A stretch of DNA of 27,480 nt. Source: a virus. This document shows positions 1-6,894 of this stretch, in pieces (positions within the stretch are counted from its first letter, which is position 1; the number at the start of each line of letters is the position of its first letter). The stretch lies in the IMG/VR virus record IMGVR_UViG_3300025327_000994, positions 1-27,480 of that record. One strand, 5' to 3'. The position numbers and the translations under genes were made by a program. The notes under the pieces are model-generated. The model worked only from the letters and a program-made list of their open reading frames with translations, made no database searches and had not been told where the DNA came from.

Positions 1-651
1 ACTGGTGCGTAGAGTCCCATCAAGTACACGACGTACTCTGGCGAGGTCTGCTGCAAGCGCCGGGATTGTTTTGTAGCCTGTGCGTAGGACAGCAGCAGGG
101 TGAAGTGTCGGTAAGATGTATTCAAGCGACGACGGGAGCGGAATCGCCTCCACGAGTTTGTGTTTGACAACTTTTGGGTCTCCCTTTTTGTGAAGCTTTG
201 TAGTAGTCTTGTATTGCTCGTGCCGTACTACTTTACGCGTATGCGGGTGGCAATCAGCAGGGCGAACGAGATAGCCCCGCCAAGACTCAATGCCAGAACG
301 ACGCTTGGCGAGCCTCTCAGCAGAGATAATGTTAGTGAGCCGATCAAAAGCAATCCCCCCAAGACAAACAGCAACACGAGCAGAACTTCGAATAAGCGCA
401 TCATTAAATGTATCCCAATACCTTTCGAGTTGCTCTTGGGATGGATTACCGTCTGCCTTGGCAGGCCATTCGCCAATCACGTTAAGGATGTAGCAATCGT
501 TTCTTGTCCAACCGCCACGCTTGGCTAGTGACCAAAGCAGGCGGCCGGAGCCGCCAATGAAAGGGCGGTCTTGAGCTAGTTCTTCACGCCCTGGAGCCAT
601 GCCAACTACTAGAATTGGCGCTTCAGGGCGGCCGTCAATCATGCAACTCAC
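1..651 (-). CDS. Uracil-DNA glycosylase superfamily protein (partial, C-terminus beyond window)
   Basis: The minus-strand frame stays open to the window edge. Near the N-terminus it reads VVGMAPGREELAQDRPFIGG, the motif A pattern of family 4/5 and SPO1-type uracil-DNA glycosylases (GxAPG...D...PFxG.SG). Further on it has TLHPAAVLR, matching the HPxxxLR motif B. The family removes uracil from DNA; phage versions are often linked to replication. The start is taken as GTG at 651, because AAGGAGG sits 6 bases upstream (658-664); the in-frame ATG at 642 is the alternative. Its start overlaps the end of the preceding small gene, so it looks translationally coupled as the last visible gene of the replication block. 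About 216 codons are visible and the end is missing. Enzyme activity is inferred from motifs only. Confidence 0.8.
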   Translation of the reverse strand, partial: MSCMIDGRPEAPILVVGMAPGREELAQDRPFIGGSGRLLWSLAKRGGWTRNDCYILNVIGEWPAKADGNPSQEQLERYWDTFNDALIRSSARVAVCLGGIAFDRLTNIISAERLAKRRSGIESWRGYLVRPADCHPHTRKVVRHEQYKTTTKLHKKGDPKVVKHKLVEAIPLPSSLEYILPTLHPAAVLRTGYKTIPALAADLARVRRVLDGTLRTS

Positions 652-802
652 GTGCAGCCTCCTTAAACACACAGCCTGTAGTATGTTCGTGGTCTGTTTC
701 ACTACAAATAGTGCATGTTATCCTACCATAATCAGGCCCGACAATTGATGACGGCACAACGAAATAGTCATATATCTCTTTTAGTATCCTTCTTGTGCTC
801 AA
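635..802 (-). CDS. Small protein with CxxC...H...C zinc-like motif
   Basis: This is a 55-residue protein of no recognised family. It has a possible metal-binding cluster, CTICSETDHEHTTGC, in its second half. I chose the TTG start at 802 because GCGGAGG lies 5 bases upstream and the TTG overlaps the stop of the preceding small ORF (TTGA). A longer reading from GTG at 844 is open but would overlap that ORF by 46 bases. Its stop overlaps the start of the uracil-DNA-glycosylase gene. The tight couplings on both sides support a real gene; function is unknown. Confidence 0.6.
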   Translation of the reverse strand: MSTRRILKEIYDYFVVPSSIVGPDYGRITCTICSETDHEHTTGCVFKEAARELHD

Positions 803-939
803 TCGTGCCTCCGCTTTTCTCGGCGGCGCGGCCACTTCCCCCACGCCTTCGGTTTGGTTTCTCTGCGATAGCGCTTGGCTAGCTCCCTTCGACTAACCCA
901 ATTACGGAATTCATCGAATAAGAAGCCAATGTCGAGCAC
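799..939 (-). CDS. Small basic hypothetical protein
   Basis: A 46-codon ORF begins with GTG one base after the stop of the HNH-like gene. It ends overlapping the TTG start of the next small gene. The product begins LDIGFLFDEFRNWVSRREL and turns strongly basic (WPRRREKRRHD at the end). No family is recognised. It fills what would otherwise be a gap in a gapless operon, and its stop sets up the coupling to the next gene. The absence of a clear ribosome binding site keeps confidence moderate. A TTG start upstream in the same frame is possible. Confidence 0.4.
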   Translation of the reverse strand: MLDIGFLFDEFRNWVSRRELAKRYRRETKPKAWGKWPRRREKRRHD

Positions 940-940
940 G

Positions 941-1531
941 TCAGTCTTGATGGGTGGCGCCGGGGACAAGGCTTAGCCTATCGTCTTTGACTTGAGCGAG
1001 TTTGGTGAGTAGAAGGTGGACGGCGCGTTGGGGGACGCTCTGCCCTGCACCCTTGGCGCTGTTCAAGTCCAAGGCCATCAGTTGCATATTGCCGTCCACA
1101 TAGCCACGCGTGCTATCCTGACGATCCACTGATAGTCGCTGGCCAACTTTGCGTAGTGCCAAGAGTGATCGGCCCGTCACCTGACATCTGGCTTGCGGGT
1201 CGCAACTCAGTGTCATAAGGAGCGCATGCGCTTCTAAGTCGTGCTCCAGATGGGGTAAGGTACGCTCCCTCAAGTATGACATGCAACGCGCGCAGTGCCT
1301 CGTCTGCGGCAAGCTGTCCCTCGCGCCACACCGATAGCACAGCCCAGGCGAGCGGGACTTTCGCGCTTGCGCCTGCTGGGTTCTCTTCGTTTCTCTGCAC
1401 TTCAAACATAATCTACCGTTATCCTCCCGCTCACGGTTGCACCGTGAGCATTTATTCACATGGGGTTCCCATGTCATCATAGCCGCAGATGGACTGGGTA
1501 GTTGTCGGCTTGGCTTGTGGTCCATAGGCAT
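941..1531 (-). CDS. Zinc-ribbon protein with HNH-like endonuclease core
   Basis: The N-terminal half carries two double-knuckle zinc modules, KCSRC...LCLKC and LCYRC...HCARC. The C-terminal part, CQVTGRSLL...RLSVDRQDSTRGYVDGN, then MQLMALDLNSAKG, resembles the degenerate HNH-type proteins of phages (pattern xSxDRxDxxxGYxxGNxQ). Such proteins often act as free-standing homing or nicking nucleases, but the family is loosely defined and activity here is not shown. ATG at 1531 overlaps the upstream gene by 80 bases; ATG at 1480 or 1477 would reduce this to under 30. Neither has a strong ribosome binding site. The gene sits between the SSB-like gene and the glycosylase gene in the replication operon. 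Confidence 0.7.
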   Translation of the reverse strand: MPMDHKPSRQLPSPSAAMMTWEPHVNKCSRCNREREDNGRLCLKCRETKRTQQAQARKSRSPGLCYRCGARDSLPQTRHCARCMSYLRERTLPHLEHDLEAHALLMTLSCDPQARCQVTGRSLLALRKVGQRLSVDRQDSTRGYVDGNMQLMALDLNSAKGAGQSVPQRAVHLLLTKLAQVKDDRLSLVPGATHQD

Positions 1532-1664
1532 CCGGTCGCATTTGGGGTGGGCGCGGAACCTCTACAAGCGTTCTTCCGTCTGGCGGTGAGTCAGCTAGTG
1601 GCTTAGGCGCGTGGACGAGCCTGAGGGGCGCTCCACACGCCGGGCAGTTAGTGCTTGTGTGCAT
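1452..1664 (-). CDS. Small zinc-knuckle hypothetical protein
   Basis: This 70-residue protein has one CPACGAPL knuckle near the N-terminus, followed by a proline-rich, probably disordered stretch. Its ATG overlaps the TAA of the upstream SSB-like gene (TAATG), with CAGGAGA about 9 bases upstream, so it is very likely translated with that gene. The C-terminal end overlaps the HNH-like frame. No family is recognised. A single CxxC pair plus the C-terminal cysteines (ICGYDD..PCE) might bind one zinc ion. Confidence 0.6.
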   Translation of the reverse strand: MHTSTNCPACGAPLRLVHAPKPLADSPPDGRTLVEVPRPPQMRPDAYGPQAKPTTTQSICGYDDMGTPCE

Positions 1665-2209
1665 TATACGGCTTCTCCTGCGCTAAGATCATCGTACTGG
1701 CTGATGTCTTGGCGCTTCACGCCATCCTTGTCTGTGTAGTGCTTGATTATGCCATAGACCTTGGCGCCACGAACGGGCGGGTCTTCACCAAAGAAGAACT
1801 CCTTAAGGTCTAGGCTGTTAGCGCTAGTGGATTCGTCAATCAGGCCGGTCGCCCGGAGGAAGTTACCTAGGCGTCCGAGACTCATGAGGCTCATGGTGCG
1901 CTCTTTGTGGTTCTTCTCACGGAGTTTCGAGGGATTGATTAGGTAGCTGGCGGTGAAGGGCTTTCCAACGTTCGTAGGATCGACGCTCTCTGCCGCGACC
2001 CGAAGCTGAATTCGAATGAAGATGCGTTCGGGGTTGTTTTCTACCACTCCCATGTTCGCGCCTGTCACATCGAATAGCTCCGTCCAGAAGGTTGCCTTAC
2101 CGCCCTTTCGTGCTCCCTCGGGCACCTTGAGCAGCCAAGAGGTAGCCTCGTTGGCTTCCTCCATGATTTGTGGATCAATCACCAATGAGGGGACTTCAAA
2201 CTCAACCAT
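1664..2209 (-). CDS. Phage SSB-like / DUF669-like protein
   Basis: A 181-residue protein follows the Sak4-like ATPase directly (its ATG overlaps the ATPase stop region). In many phages that position is held by a single-strand DNA binding or DUF669-type protein. The C-terminal part (AKVYGIIKHYTDKDGVKRQD) resembles the last beta strands of such OB-like proteins, and the body has alternating beta-strand-like segments (ERIFIRIQLRV). The assignment rests mainly on position and overall character, not on a diagnostic motif. The likely role is protecting single-stranded DNA or mediating recombination in the cytoplasm. Confidence 0.6.
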   Translation of the reverse strand: MVEFEVPSLVIDPQIMEEANEATSWLLKVPEGARKGGKATFWTELFDVTGANMGVVENNPERIFIRIQLRVAAESVDPTNVGKPFTASYLINPSKLREKNHKERTMSLMSLGRLGNFLRATGLIDESTSANSLDLKEFFFGEDPPVRGAKVYGIIKHYTDKDGVKRQDISQYDDLSAGEAV

Positions 2210-3096
2210 TACTTAGCTCCCTTGTATTCGCCCCGTAGGACTTGGATTAGTGTCTGCCAGAATTCAACTGGGTTCTCGCTTAGCTCATTCTCGGGGATGG
2301 GGTTCTTGGGATATGGGCTGCGGAGCCCCCCGAGATAAAGCCCTTTCTTGTCTGTGTACAGCAAGCGCTTTGTAGTACGAGTTGGTGGGTTGCCCCGAAC
2401 TAAGCGCTCTTGAACGTCGAGGGTAAACAGGTTGTCGAATAGCGAGGCTACCGGTTTAATCGCCGCCTTCCCAATAGTCGCTGGACCGAAAGTAACCTGT
2501 CCCGCACCCTCCGGCTCCATAAAGTCTGTGTGAAATAGAACGATGACGTTGACGGGTTGCTTGAGTAGGAACTTGAGGATATGAAGTACTGCACGCTGAG
2601 CGATTGCATAGTCCCCCATCATTGGTTGTGCCATGTAATATGGCGTTCCGAAATCACCTACTGCAACATGCTTGTCGCCTTTCTCGCCACTGAAGACCCC
2701 ACTGTCCGCATATGCTGAGAGCAGATCACGCGCGGTAGCGGTCATGGTGTCCCAGATCAGTGTTTGGACCGGTGGAATTTCAACCTCTCCATCCTTGAAC
2801 CCCTCTGCCCAAGGCTTCGTAGCGATAGTAATTGCTTCCCTATGCGGATCGAATACCACCTTGGTCCCCACGGTCTTAGATGATGGCTCCACCACCAGAA
2901 TGTGCGCCCGGTTCTCAGGCAACACAGGGTCCAGCGACGCACTTCCTGGGTCCCAAGCCACATAGGCCGCGAGGTCCCCCAGTTCTTCCCAGGGTAGGCT
3001 CGTTGCCAGCCGCGTTTTTCCATATTTAGGTTCTCCGACTATCGCTGCCTTAATCAGTCTCTTCGGAGTTTCTACTGCTTTGACTTGGATGAGCAC
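2209..3096 (-). CDS. Sak4-like RecA-fold ATPase (recombinase)
   Basis: This 295-residue ATPase has a Walker A motif GEPKYGKT at residues 21-28 and a Walker B-like TLIWDT with the aspartate near residue 116. That arrangement fits the short phage AAA/RecA-like proteins of the Sak4 group, which assist single-strand annealing or recombination together with an SSB. The downstream neighbour is SSB-like, which supports this. The start is GTG at 3096 with GGGAGGGG a few bases upstream. Its 5' end overlaps the small membrane protein gene by 47 bases. RecA-fold helicase-loader or other ATPase roles remain possible. Confidence 0.75.
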   Translation of the reverse strand: MLIQVKAVETPKRLIKAAIVGEPKYGKTRLATSLPWEELGDLAAYVAWDPGSASLDPVLPENRAHILVVEPSSKTVGTKVVFDPHREAITIATKPWAEGFKDGEVEIPPVQTLIWDTMTATARDLLSAYADSGVFSGEKGDKHVAVGDFGTPYYMAQPMMGDYAIAQRAVLHILKFLLKQPVNVIVLFHTDFMEPEGAGQVTFGPATIGKAAIKPVASLFDNLFTLDVQERLVRGNPPTRTTKRLLYTDKKGLYLGGLRSPYPKNPIPENELSENPVEFWQTLIQVLRGEYKGAK

Positions 3097-3292
3097 TGCC
3101 CCTCCCTACTACAATCTGGTTGTTTGACAGGAAGTTAGCTAGGCATGCGAAGTACACGATGCTAACTCCTGCGCCCCACGATGGTCGCGGCCATTTCAAT
3201 GCTAGTGCTATTTGATCCCAGGCGAAGAACGAGAGGGTTCCAAGCACTAAAATAAGCACAATCATTTGAAGCAGCCCAACTGTATTGAACAT
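3050..3292 (-). CDS. Small membrane protein, two predicted TM segments
   Basis: An 80-residue protein has an N-terminal hydrophobic helix (MIVLILVLGTLSFFAWD) and a second one (GVSIVYFACLANFL), then a polar serine-rich tail. AAGGAG overlaps the primase stop and lies just upstream of ATG, so it is coupled to the primase gene. The topology resembles small phage holins or inner-membrane accessory proteins, but its place among replication genes gives no lysis context. No family is recognised. Confidence 0.55.
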   Translation of the reverse strand: MFNTVGLLQMIVLILVLGTLSFFAWDQIALALKWPRPSWGAGVSIVYFACLANFLSNNQIVVGRGSAHPSQSSRNSEETD

Positions 3293-3293
3293 A

Positions 3294-4310
3294 TCACTCC
3301 TTCAGTGCCGTTTTGACACAATGTAGAGCGTCTCGTTTAGAAAGACGAGGACGGCAACGACTAGCCCCACGAAGAATCCAATAACGTATGCTAGTGCTGC
3401 CCATACCGACATCTGCAAGGCTCTTCGCAGCAGCATACGCAGCGTGGTGACGATCCCCTTCTTCGACGCCATTGTGTAGAAACTCCCTTGCGAGTCCATT
3501 TAGATGCGCGGACACGGTGATTAGGTTCGAGATATTTTTCGGCCGCTCAATCGCTTGGCTCGGTGGGTCGGTGTAGAATTTGTTTATGAAGGCTTCGGAG
3601 GCCAGGCGAGCGGCGGCGGGCCGGAGGAACGTAGCCATGAGGCCTGAGCGGGTGTTTCGGGTTCCGGGGCAACGAACGATCCGCCCGAGATCATAGCAGA
3701 CTGAATCAATTCGGTATCCCGCGTTGTTGTCCCAGGCGGCTTTGAGTTGTTTGAGGAAGTTGGCTGTGGCACGTTCGGCTCTTTCCGGTGTATGTGGTTC
3801 GAATTCGACCCAGGCGTGCGCCCCGCGTCCAGTAAGTAGCGTGTGCGCTGCCATGTACGTTCCAGGTTGGATGGCATCAGCGACAGCTAGAATACTGAGG
3901 ATTCCTTCGCTTGGATCGCACGCCGGGTCAACAGGGTCGAGGTCAATCAGGATGCGGTGAAAGGCCGTCACCTGCCGCGACGTGGCTTTGAGCCCGTTCC
4001 CAATCGACGGGTTTAGGTGCAGGTACACGTCGTACCCTAGGCTTTCGAGGTTTCGTGCGGCTCGTTCGAGGGCTTCCGGCGACTTCACTCTTCCCCCTAC
4101 GGCCGATCCGTCGCTCCTTTTGGCGAAGTACCTCACGTTTCCGTCGTTCAGAATTTGCCAGGCCTGCCTTATGTTGCTTCTTCGGATGTTTTCGTCGCTC
4201 TGATTTGTCAGCATGGGCGAGGTCTCTGGCTGATTGTTCGCAGGCGGGGCAGGTTCGATTGCTCCAATCTTCATGTTCTCTGATTTCAAATTGCTTTCCA
4301 CAGAAGTCAC
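3294..4310 (-). CDS. DNA primase, archaeo-eukaryotic primase (AEP) superfamily
   Basis: The 338-residue product has the AEP signature in order: a DxD pair in HRILIDLDPVD (residues about 123-125), TGRGAHAWVEFE (about 160-171), then YDLGRIVRCPGTRN (about 206-219). These correspond to the metal-binding aspartates, the catalytic histidine region and the basic nucleotide-binding motif of prim-pol type primases. The C-terminal 70 residues look like a helical primase C-terminal domain. It would make primers for phage DNA synthesis. The start is uncertain: GTG 4310, a second GTG, and ATG codons at residues 13 and 33 are in frame, none with a strong ribosome binding site. The first part overlaps a zinc-ribbon ORF in another frame. 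Confidence 0.8.
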   Translation of the reverse strand: MTSVESNLKSENMKIGAIEPAPPANNQPETSPMLTNQSDENIRRSNIRQAWQILNDGNVRYFAKRSDGSAVGGRVKSPEALERAARNLESLGYDVYLHLNPSIGNGLKATSRQVTAFHRILIDLDPVDPACDPSEGILSILAVADAIQPGTYMAAHTLLTGRGAHAWVEFEPHTPERAERATANFLKQLKAAWDNNAGYRIDSVCYDLGRIVRCPGTRNTRSGLMATFLRPAAARLASEAFINKFYTDPPSQAIERPKNISNLITVSAHLNGLAREFLHNGVEEGDRHHAAYAAAKSLADVGMGSTSIRYWILRGASRCRPRLSKRDALHCVKTALKE

Positions 4311-4338
4311 AGTGTACTACGAAACGGGTATCAAACAT
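3943..4338 (-). CDS. Zinc-ribbon plus basic-tail ORF overlapping the primase 5' end
   Basis: A 131-codon frame starts at ATG 4338, overlapping the nuclease stop by 8 bases. It encodes a neat zinc ribbon (HCDFCGKQFEIREHEDW, then CPAC) and then a very basic tail rich in arginine, lysine and proline. The last ~370 bases run inside the primase gene in a different frame. The zinc ribbon part precedes and slightly overlaps the first possible primase start and is convincingly protein-like. The tail may be only a shadow of primase coding. The ribbon could be a separate protein, or the N-terminal domain of the primase joined by a frameshift. Confidence 0.45.
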   Translation of the reverse strand: MFDTRFVVHCDFCGKQFEIREHEDWSNRTCPACEQSARDLAHADKSERRKHPKKQHKAGLANSERRKREVLRQKERRIGRRGKSEVAGSPRTSRTKPRKPRVRRVPAPKPVDWERAQSHVAAGDGLSPHPD

Positions 4339-5149
4339 TGGTATATCTGGGCTCCAAATCCACAAAATGCTCGGACTCAATGCTAAGCTCTCTATCGCAG
4401 ACTTGTTTATAAGGACAGAGCGAGTTCCGATATGGACCAGCGCATGCACTGCGCTGTTTATAGATTCTTCGCGTCCCATTGCTTCCAGCTTCGATGTCGT
4501 CAATAAGCTGCGACAGGTCTTTGAGAGCTTCAGATACCAGAGCATCTGTTCGTGGGAGATATTGGGGAGGGATGAGGGCGTCATGTGGTGACTCCGTTAG
4601 TCGCTTGGAGGACAGCTTTCGTATAATATTAAGAACTGTGCCTCCAACGATTTCGGTGGGCATAGCCTCCCTAAGCATAGCGTGATAAGCGATCTCATGC
4701 CAATCTGTTCGCTGCTGCTCACAAAACGTTGCCACTGGAACTCCTGCGGCGAGGGTTTTGTGTTGCAGATGCCAGAGAAGATCATTCCATCGAATTGGAG
4801 CGTCAAGTCGTCCGACGATGGTGTGGCGTCCACAGGGGATTTCAAGCTCTACCTCCGTCCCAAGTATTTCCCAGTCTTCAGGTGGTGTCCAAAGCGCAAC
4901 CGATGGGGAAATCGTTCCCCATGCTTCTCCAACCTCGACTGCGGCCTCAGGCGGAAGTGTTGATAGGTAATCATCCACTGCCGCATAAGATTCTCGCCCT
5001 CGTAGCTTCGCTTCCAACGCCAGGTGGGCAAGTGCGCCAACATCAAGCGCCAATGGCCTGGATGGAACTCCACGTAGGAGCGTGTATTCATAGTGCGCCT
5101 TCATTGGGCACTCAACGTGCCGTTTAATTTGGCTTACGCTTATCTTCAT
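4331..5149 (-). CDS. PD-(D/E)XK nuclease with Fe-S cluster, Cas4/RecB-like
   Basis: This 272-residue protein has four cysteines placed as in Cas4, AddB and related exonucleases: C14 (HVECPMKAHY) and C236, C245, C251 near the end (SLCPYKQVC). Together they would hold a 4Fe-4S cluster. Between them are VGALAHLALEA (motif I type), GRLDAP with D116, and LQHKT, the position of the (D/E)xK strand. The family resects DNA ends in recombination. Here it lies between the helicase-like ATPase and the primase, with no CRISPR genes in view, so a phage recombination/replication role is more likely than adaptation. The QHK in place of a typical DxK/ExK motif is slightly unusual. Confidence 0.75.
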   Translation of the reverse strand: MKISVSQIKRHVECPMKAHYEYTLLRGVPSRPLALDVGALAHLALEAKLRGRESYAAVDDYLSTLPPEAAVEVGEAWGTISPSVALWTPPEDWEILGTEVELEIPCGRHTIVGRLDAPIRWNDLLWHLQHKTLAAGVPVATFCEQQRTDWHEIAYHAMLREAMPTEIVGGTVLNIIRKLSSKRLTESPHDALIPPQYLPRTDALVSEALKDLSQLIDDIEAGSNGTRRIYKQRSACAGPYRNSLCPYKQVCDRELSIESEHFVDLEPRYTNV

Positions 5150-5213
5150 CGCAACTCAGCAAGACTAGAACTATGATTGCTGCAAGTAGTATAACTACTC
5201 CTGTTACGAACAT
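5124..5213 (-). CDS. Tiny single-pass membrane peptide (29 aa)
   Basis: This ORF starts with ATG 5213, inside the last codons of the helicase-like gene, and ends 26 bases inside the nuclease gene. It encodes one hydrophobic helix (MFVTGVVILLAAIIVLVLLS) followed by a short charged tail. It fills the only gap between two coupled genes. A second peptide of the same design (hydrophobic helix plus acidic tail ending in PNK/KPN) is found at 14808-14891, which raises the chance that both are real. The ribosome binding site is weak (GGAAG). Confidence 0.4.
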   Translation of the reverse strand: MFVTGVVILLAAIIVLVLLSCDEDKRKPN

Positions 5214-6223
5214 AGCTTCCAATGGCCTCTCTTTTCTTGTGTTGCTTTCCCCTCTGTCTTTAGGGCCTGAAGTGCGTTGTCTACCCACTTCGCTGCCCTC
5301 TGTACTCCTAGTCCTGGTTCTTCCTTCAGTATAGCAGCGATCGCGAGAGCACGAGTAGTTCCTTCGCCCAACGCCCCCTGTAGGACCGCCATTCGATCAA
5401 TCTCGGTCGGAGCATCCAGACGTATGGCCGGTAGCCCGTCCACCAAAAACTCATTGATCGTGAACCCGGTTGGAGGCTCCATTCCCGAAGCACCCCGCCC
5501 TTTAGGCCAAAGCATGTCCACATGCTTCTTGCCTTGGCGTAGCTGAAAGTGAAAGTCTGAGCTTCCGGGGATGACAGTGGCCCCCCGAGATAGGTAGTTC
5601 GCACTACGCACATCCCCCAGCATGGGCTTTGCGGTATGATGGCTGAAGAGAATTGCACAGTTGAAGGTGTCCCGCAAAGTCTTCAGCAGCTTCATAACAA
5701 CCCTCATCTGGGAGTTCGAATTCTCGTCCGCAGTGTGGACATCTAACAGTGTGTCCAACATCAGGACCTCGAACTTCGTCGCTTTGTACCATTCGTTAAG
5801 CCAGTCTAAGAACGTGGCATCGGTGATTACGATACCCTCGTTGAGTATTAAGTCTACCTCATAATGCTTGAGGTCTTCGGGTTTGATTCCATAGCCTCGG
5901 GCTAGCTTCATGGCTTGGCCAGCGTAGTCCCAGGTGGGTGCGTCCTGGCCAATAAACAAAACCCTCCTAAGTTCTTTTGGGGTGTAAGAACCTAGGAGGG
6001 GCTTTCCCGTTGCGAGTGCAAGTGCGGCTGCGAGAAGGAACAGAGTCTTTCCAGTATAGGGCTCTCCGCTGACCATTGTGAGAGTTTCATGTAGTAGCAG
6101 TCCTGGGAACAGTGGGTCAGGTGGTACGATTGAGCCATCTGCAAGTTTGGATAGCTGAAGCGCGCCACGCTTGGCGCGCAGCCATTCCTCATGCGCCGCA
6201 ATTTCGATGGGTTCATGGTTCAT
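5204..6223 (-). CDS. RepA/DnaB-like AAA_25 ATPase (probable replicative helicase)
   Basis: This 339-residue protein has Walker A GEPYTGKT at residues 53-60, Walker B FEVLMLDTL with D157, and a histidine motif ILFSHHT at about 192-197. That order is typical of RecA-fold hexameric helicase/RepA-type ATPases (AAA_25). The C-terminal 60 residues look like a small winged helix. With the primase, nuclease and Sak4-like ATPase it forms a compact replication and recombination operon. The likely role is unwinding or loading at the replication fork. Whether it is a helicase or a recombination ATPase cannot be decided from motifs alone. Confidence 0.75.
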   Translation of the reverse strand: MNHEPIEIAAHEEWLRAKRGALQLSKLADGSIVPPDPLFPGLLLHETLTMVSGEPYTGKTLFLLAAALALATGKPLLGSYTPKELRRVLFIGQDAPTWDYAGQAMKLARGYGIKPEDLKHYEVDLILNEGIVITDATFLDWLNEWYKATKFEVLMLDTLLDVHTADENSNSQMRVVMKLLKTLRDTFNCAILFSHHTAKPMLGDVRSANYLSRGATVIPGSSDFHFQLRQGKKHVDMLWPKGRGASGMEPPTGFTINEFLVDGLPAIRLDAPTEIDRMAVLQGALGEGTTRALAIAAILKEEPGLGVQRAAKWVDNALQALKTEGKATQEKRGHWKLCS

Positions 6224-6245
6224 TGCTCTTTAGATGCGCGCGGCG

Positions 6246-6437
6246 TCATTTGGATTCACAAATTCCGGTTGCGATAAGCCATGCCAAAAAGACCACGAGT
6301 GGAGCAATGGCTGCGCCTACGCCAACCGCTTGCCTATCAAAGAACCACACACAGAAGTCTATCCACTTGGAATAAAGCCAGATGATTCCAGCACACGCCC
6401 CTAGGACTCCTGCTAGTGCCCAATACAACAACGGCAT
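6246..6437 (-). CDS. Small membrane protein, two TM segments
   Basis: A 63-residue, strongly hydrophobic protein has two likely transmembrane helices (YWALAGVLGACAGIIWLY and AAIAPLVVFLAWLIATG) joined by a short loop with charged residues. AGGAGG lies about 5 bases before ATG 6437, a strong start. It sits between the first tRNA gene and the helicase-like gene. Holin-like size and shape are seen, but there is no lysin nearby. No family is recognised. Confidence 0.6.
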   Translation of the reverse strand: MPLLYWALAGVLGACAGIIWLYSKWIDFCVWFFDRQAVGVGAAIAPLVVFLAWLIATGICESK

Positions 6438-6451
6438 TTTTGCCTCCTAAA

Positions 6452-6527
6452 TGGCGGGGACCACGGGACTTGCGCCCGCAACCTTCTGCTTGACAGACAG
6501 GTGTTCGCCTATTCGAACTCCGTCCCC
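6452..6527 (-). tRNA. tRNA-Asp (GTC)
   Basis: A cloverleaf folds with acceptor GGGGAC.../...GTCCCC, anticodon loop CTGTCAA and encoded CCA. The T loop is CGCAAGT instead of TTC-type, and the 7:66 pair is G-G. The stop codon of the neighbouring gene at 6509 lies inside its 5' half. Confidence 0.85.
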
Positions 6528-6727
6528 AAAAGTCTTGCGGTACTAAACTCTGTTTTTCCTTCTACTTCCTTAGGTACGTATATGACACGCCATCCAACAC
6601 GAGAACGCCCGAATTGGACTCTCTCACAGGTGGTACACCAACGATAAGTTATCTTATAGTTTAATGTCGCCCAATCCGTCCAAGTGTGTCGCTCGTCTTT
6701 ATACTCAGATTTTACGCAGTTATTCAC
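6509..6727 (-). CDS. Small hypothetical protein with CxxC motif
   Basis: This 72-residue protein contains HTWTDW and WCTTCERVQF, a pattern seen in small phage proteins with a single zinc-like knuckle, but I cannot name a family. The start is GTG 6727 with AGGGGG 4 bases upstream. That leader is part of a 19-base sequence repeated exactly before the membrane-protein gene at 7514. The ORF ends inside the 5' half of tRNA-Asp, so tRNA and coding sequence overlap by 19 bases. Confidence 0.6.
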   Translation of the reverse strand: MNNCVKSEYKDERHTWTDWATLNYKITYRWCTTCERVQFGRSRVGWRVIYVPKEVEGKTEFSTARLLGTEFE

Positions 6728-6743
6728 TCTGCCCCCTAAATGG
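6725..6743. repeat. 19-base direct repeat, copy 1
   Basis: Exact match to 7512-7530. It links the CCA end of tRNA-Thr(TGT) with the leader and GTG of the gene at 6509-6727. Confidence 0.8.
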
Positions 6744-6814
6744 AGCCCACACGAGGATTCGAACCCCGGATGCGCGGGTACAGGCCGCGTGCATTTCCCC
6801 TTTGCTATGCGGGC
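6741..6814 (-). tRNA. tRNA-Thr (TGT)
   Basis: Acceptor GCCCGCA pairs with TGTGGGC, and the anticodon stem is CGCGG/CCGCG. The loop is CCTGTAC, T loop TTCGAAT, and CCA is encoded. Position 33 is C instead of the near-universal T. Confidence 0.88.
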
Positions 6815-6818
6815 AAAA

Positions 6819-6893
6819 TGGAGCCGCGCTAAGGATTTGCACCTTAGACCCCGCTTTACGAGAGCGGTGCGTTGCTCCCTACGCTAGCGCGGC
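6819..6893 (-). tRNA. tRNA-Thr (CGT)
   Basis: Acceptor GCCGCGC pairs perfectly with GCGCGGC, the anticodon loop is CTCGTAA, and CCA is encoded. The T loop is TGCAAAT (atypical). The stop codon of the zinc-ribbon ORF ends one base before its 5' end. Confidence 0.88.
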
Positions 6894-6894
6894 T

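Noticed and set aside
4331-5149. Cas4 of a CRISPR system
   Set aside because: The Fe-S nuclease is Cas4-like, but no other cas gene or array is present and the context is phage replication.
5604-5792. 62-codon ORF with CPHCGREFELPD zinc-like motif
   Set aside because: It is an alternative frame inside the helicase-like gene, with no start signal; the motif arises from the Walker B region in another frame.
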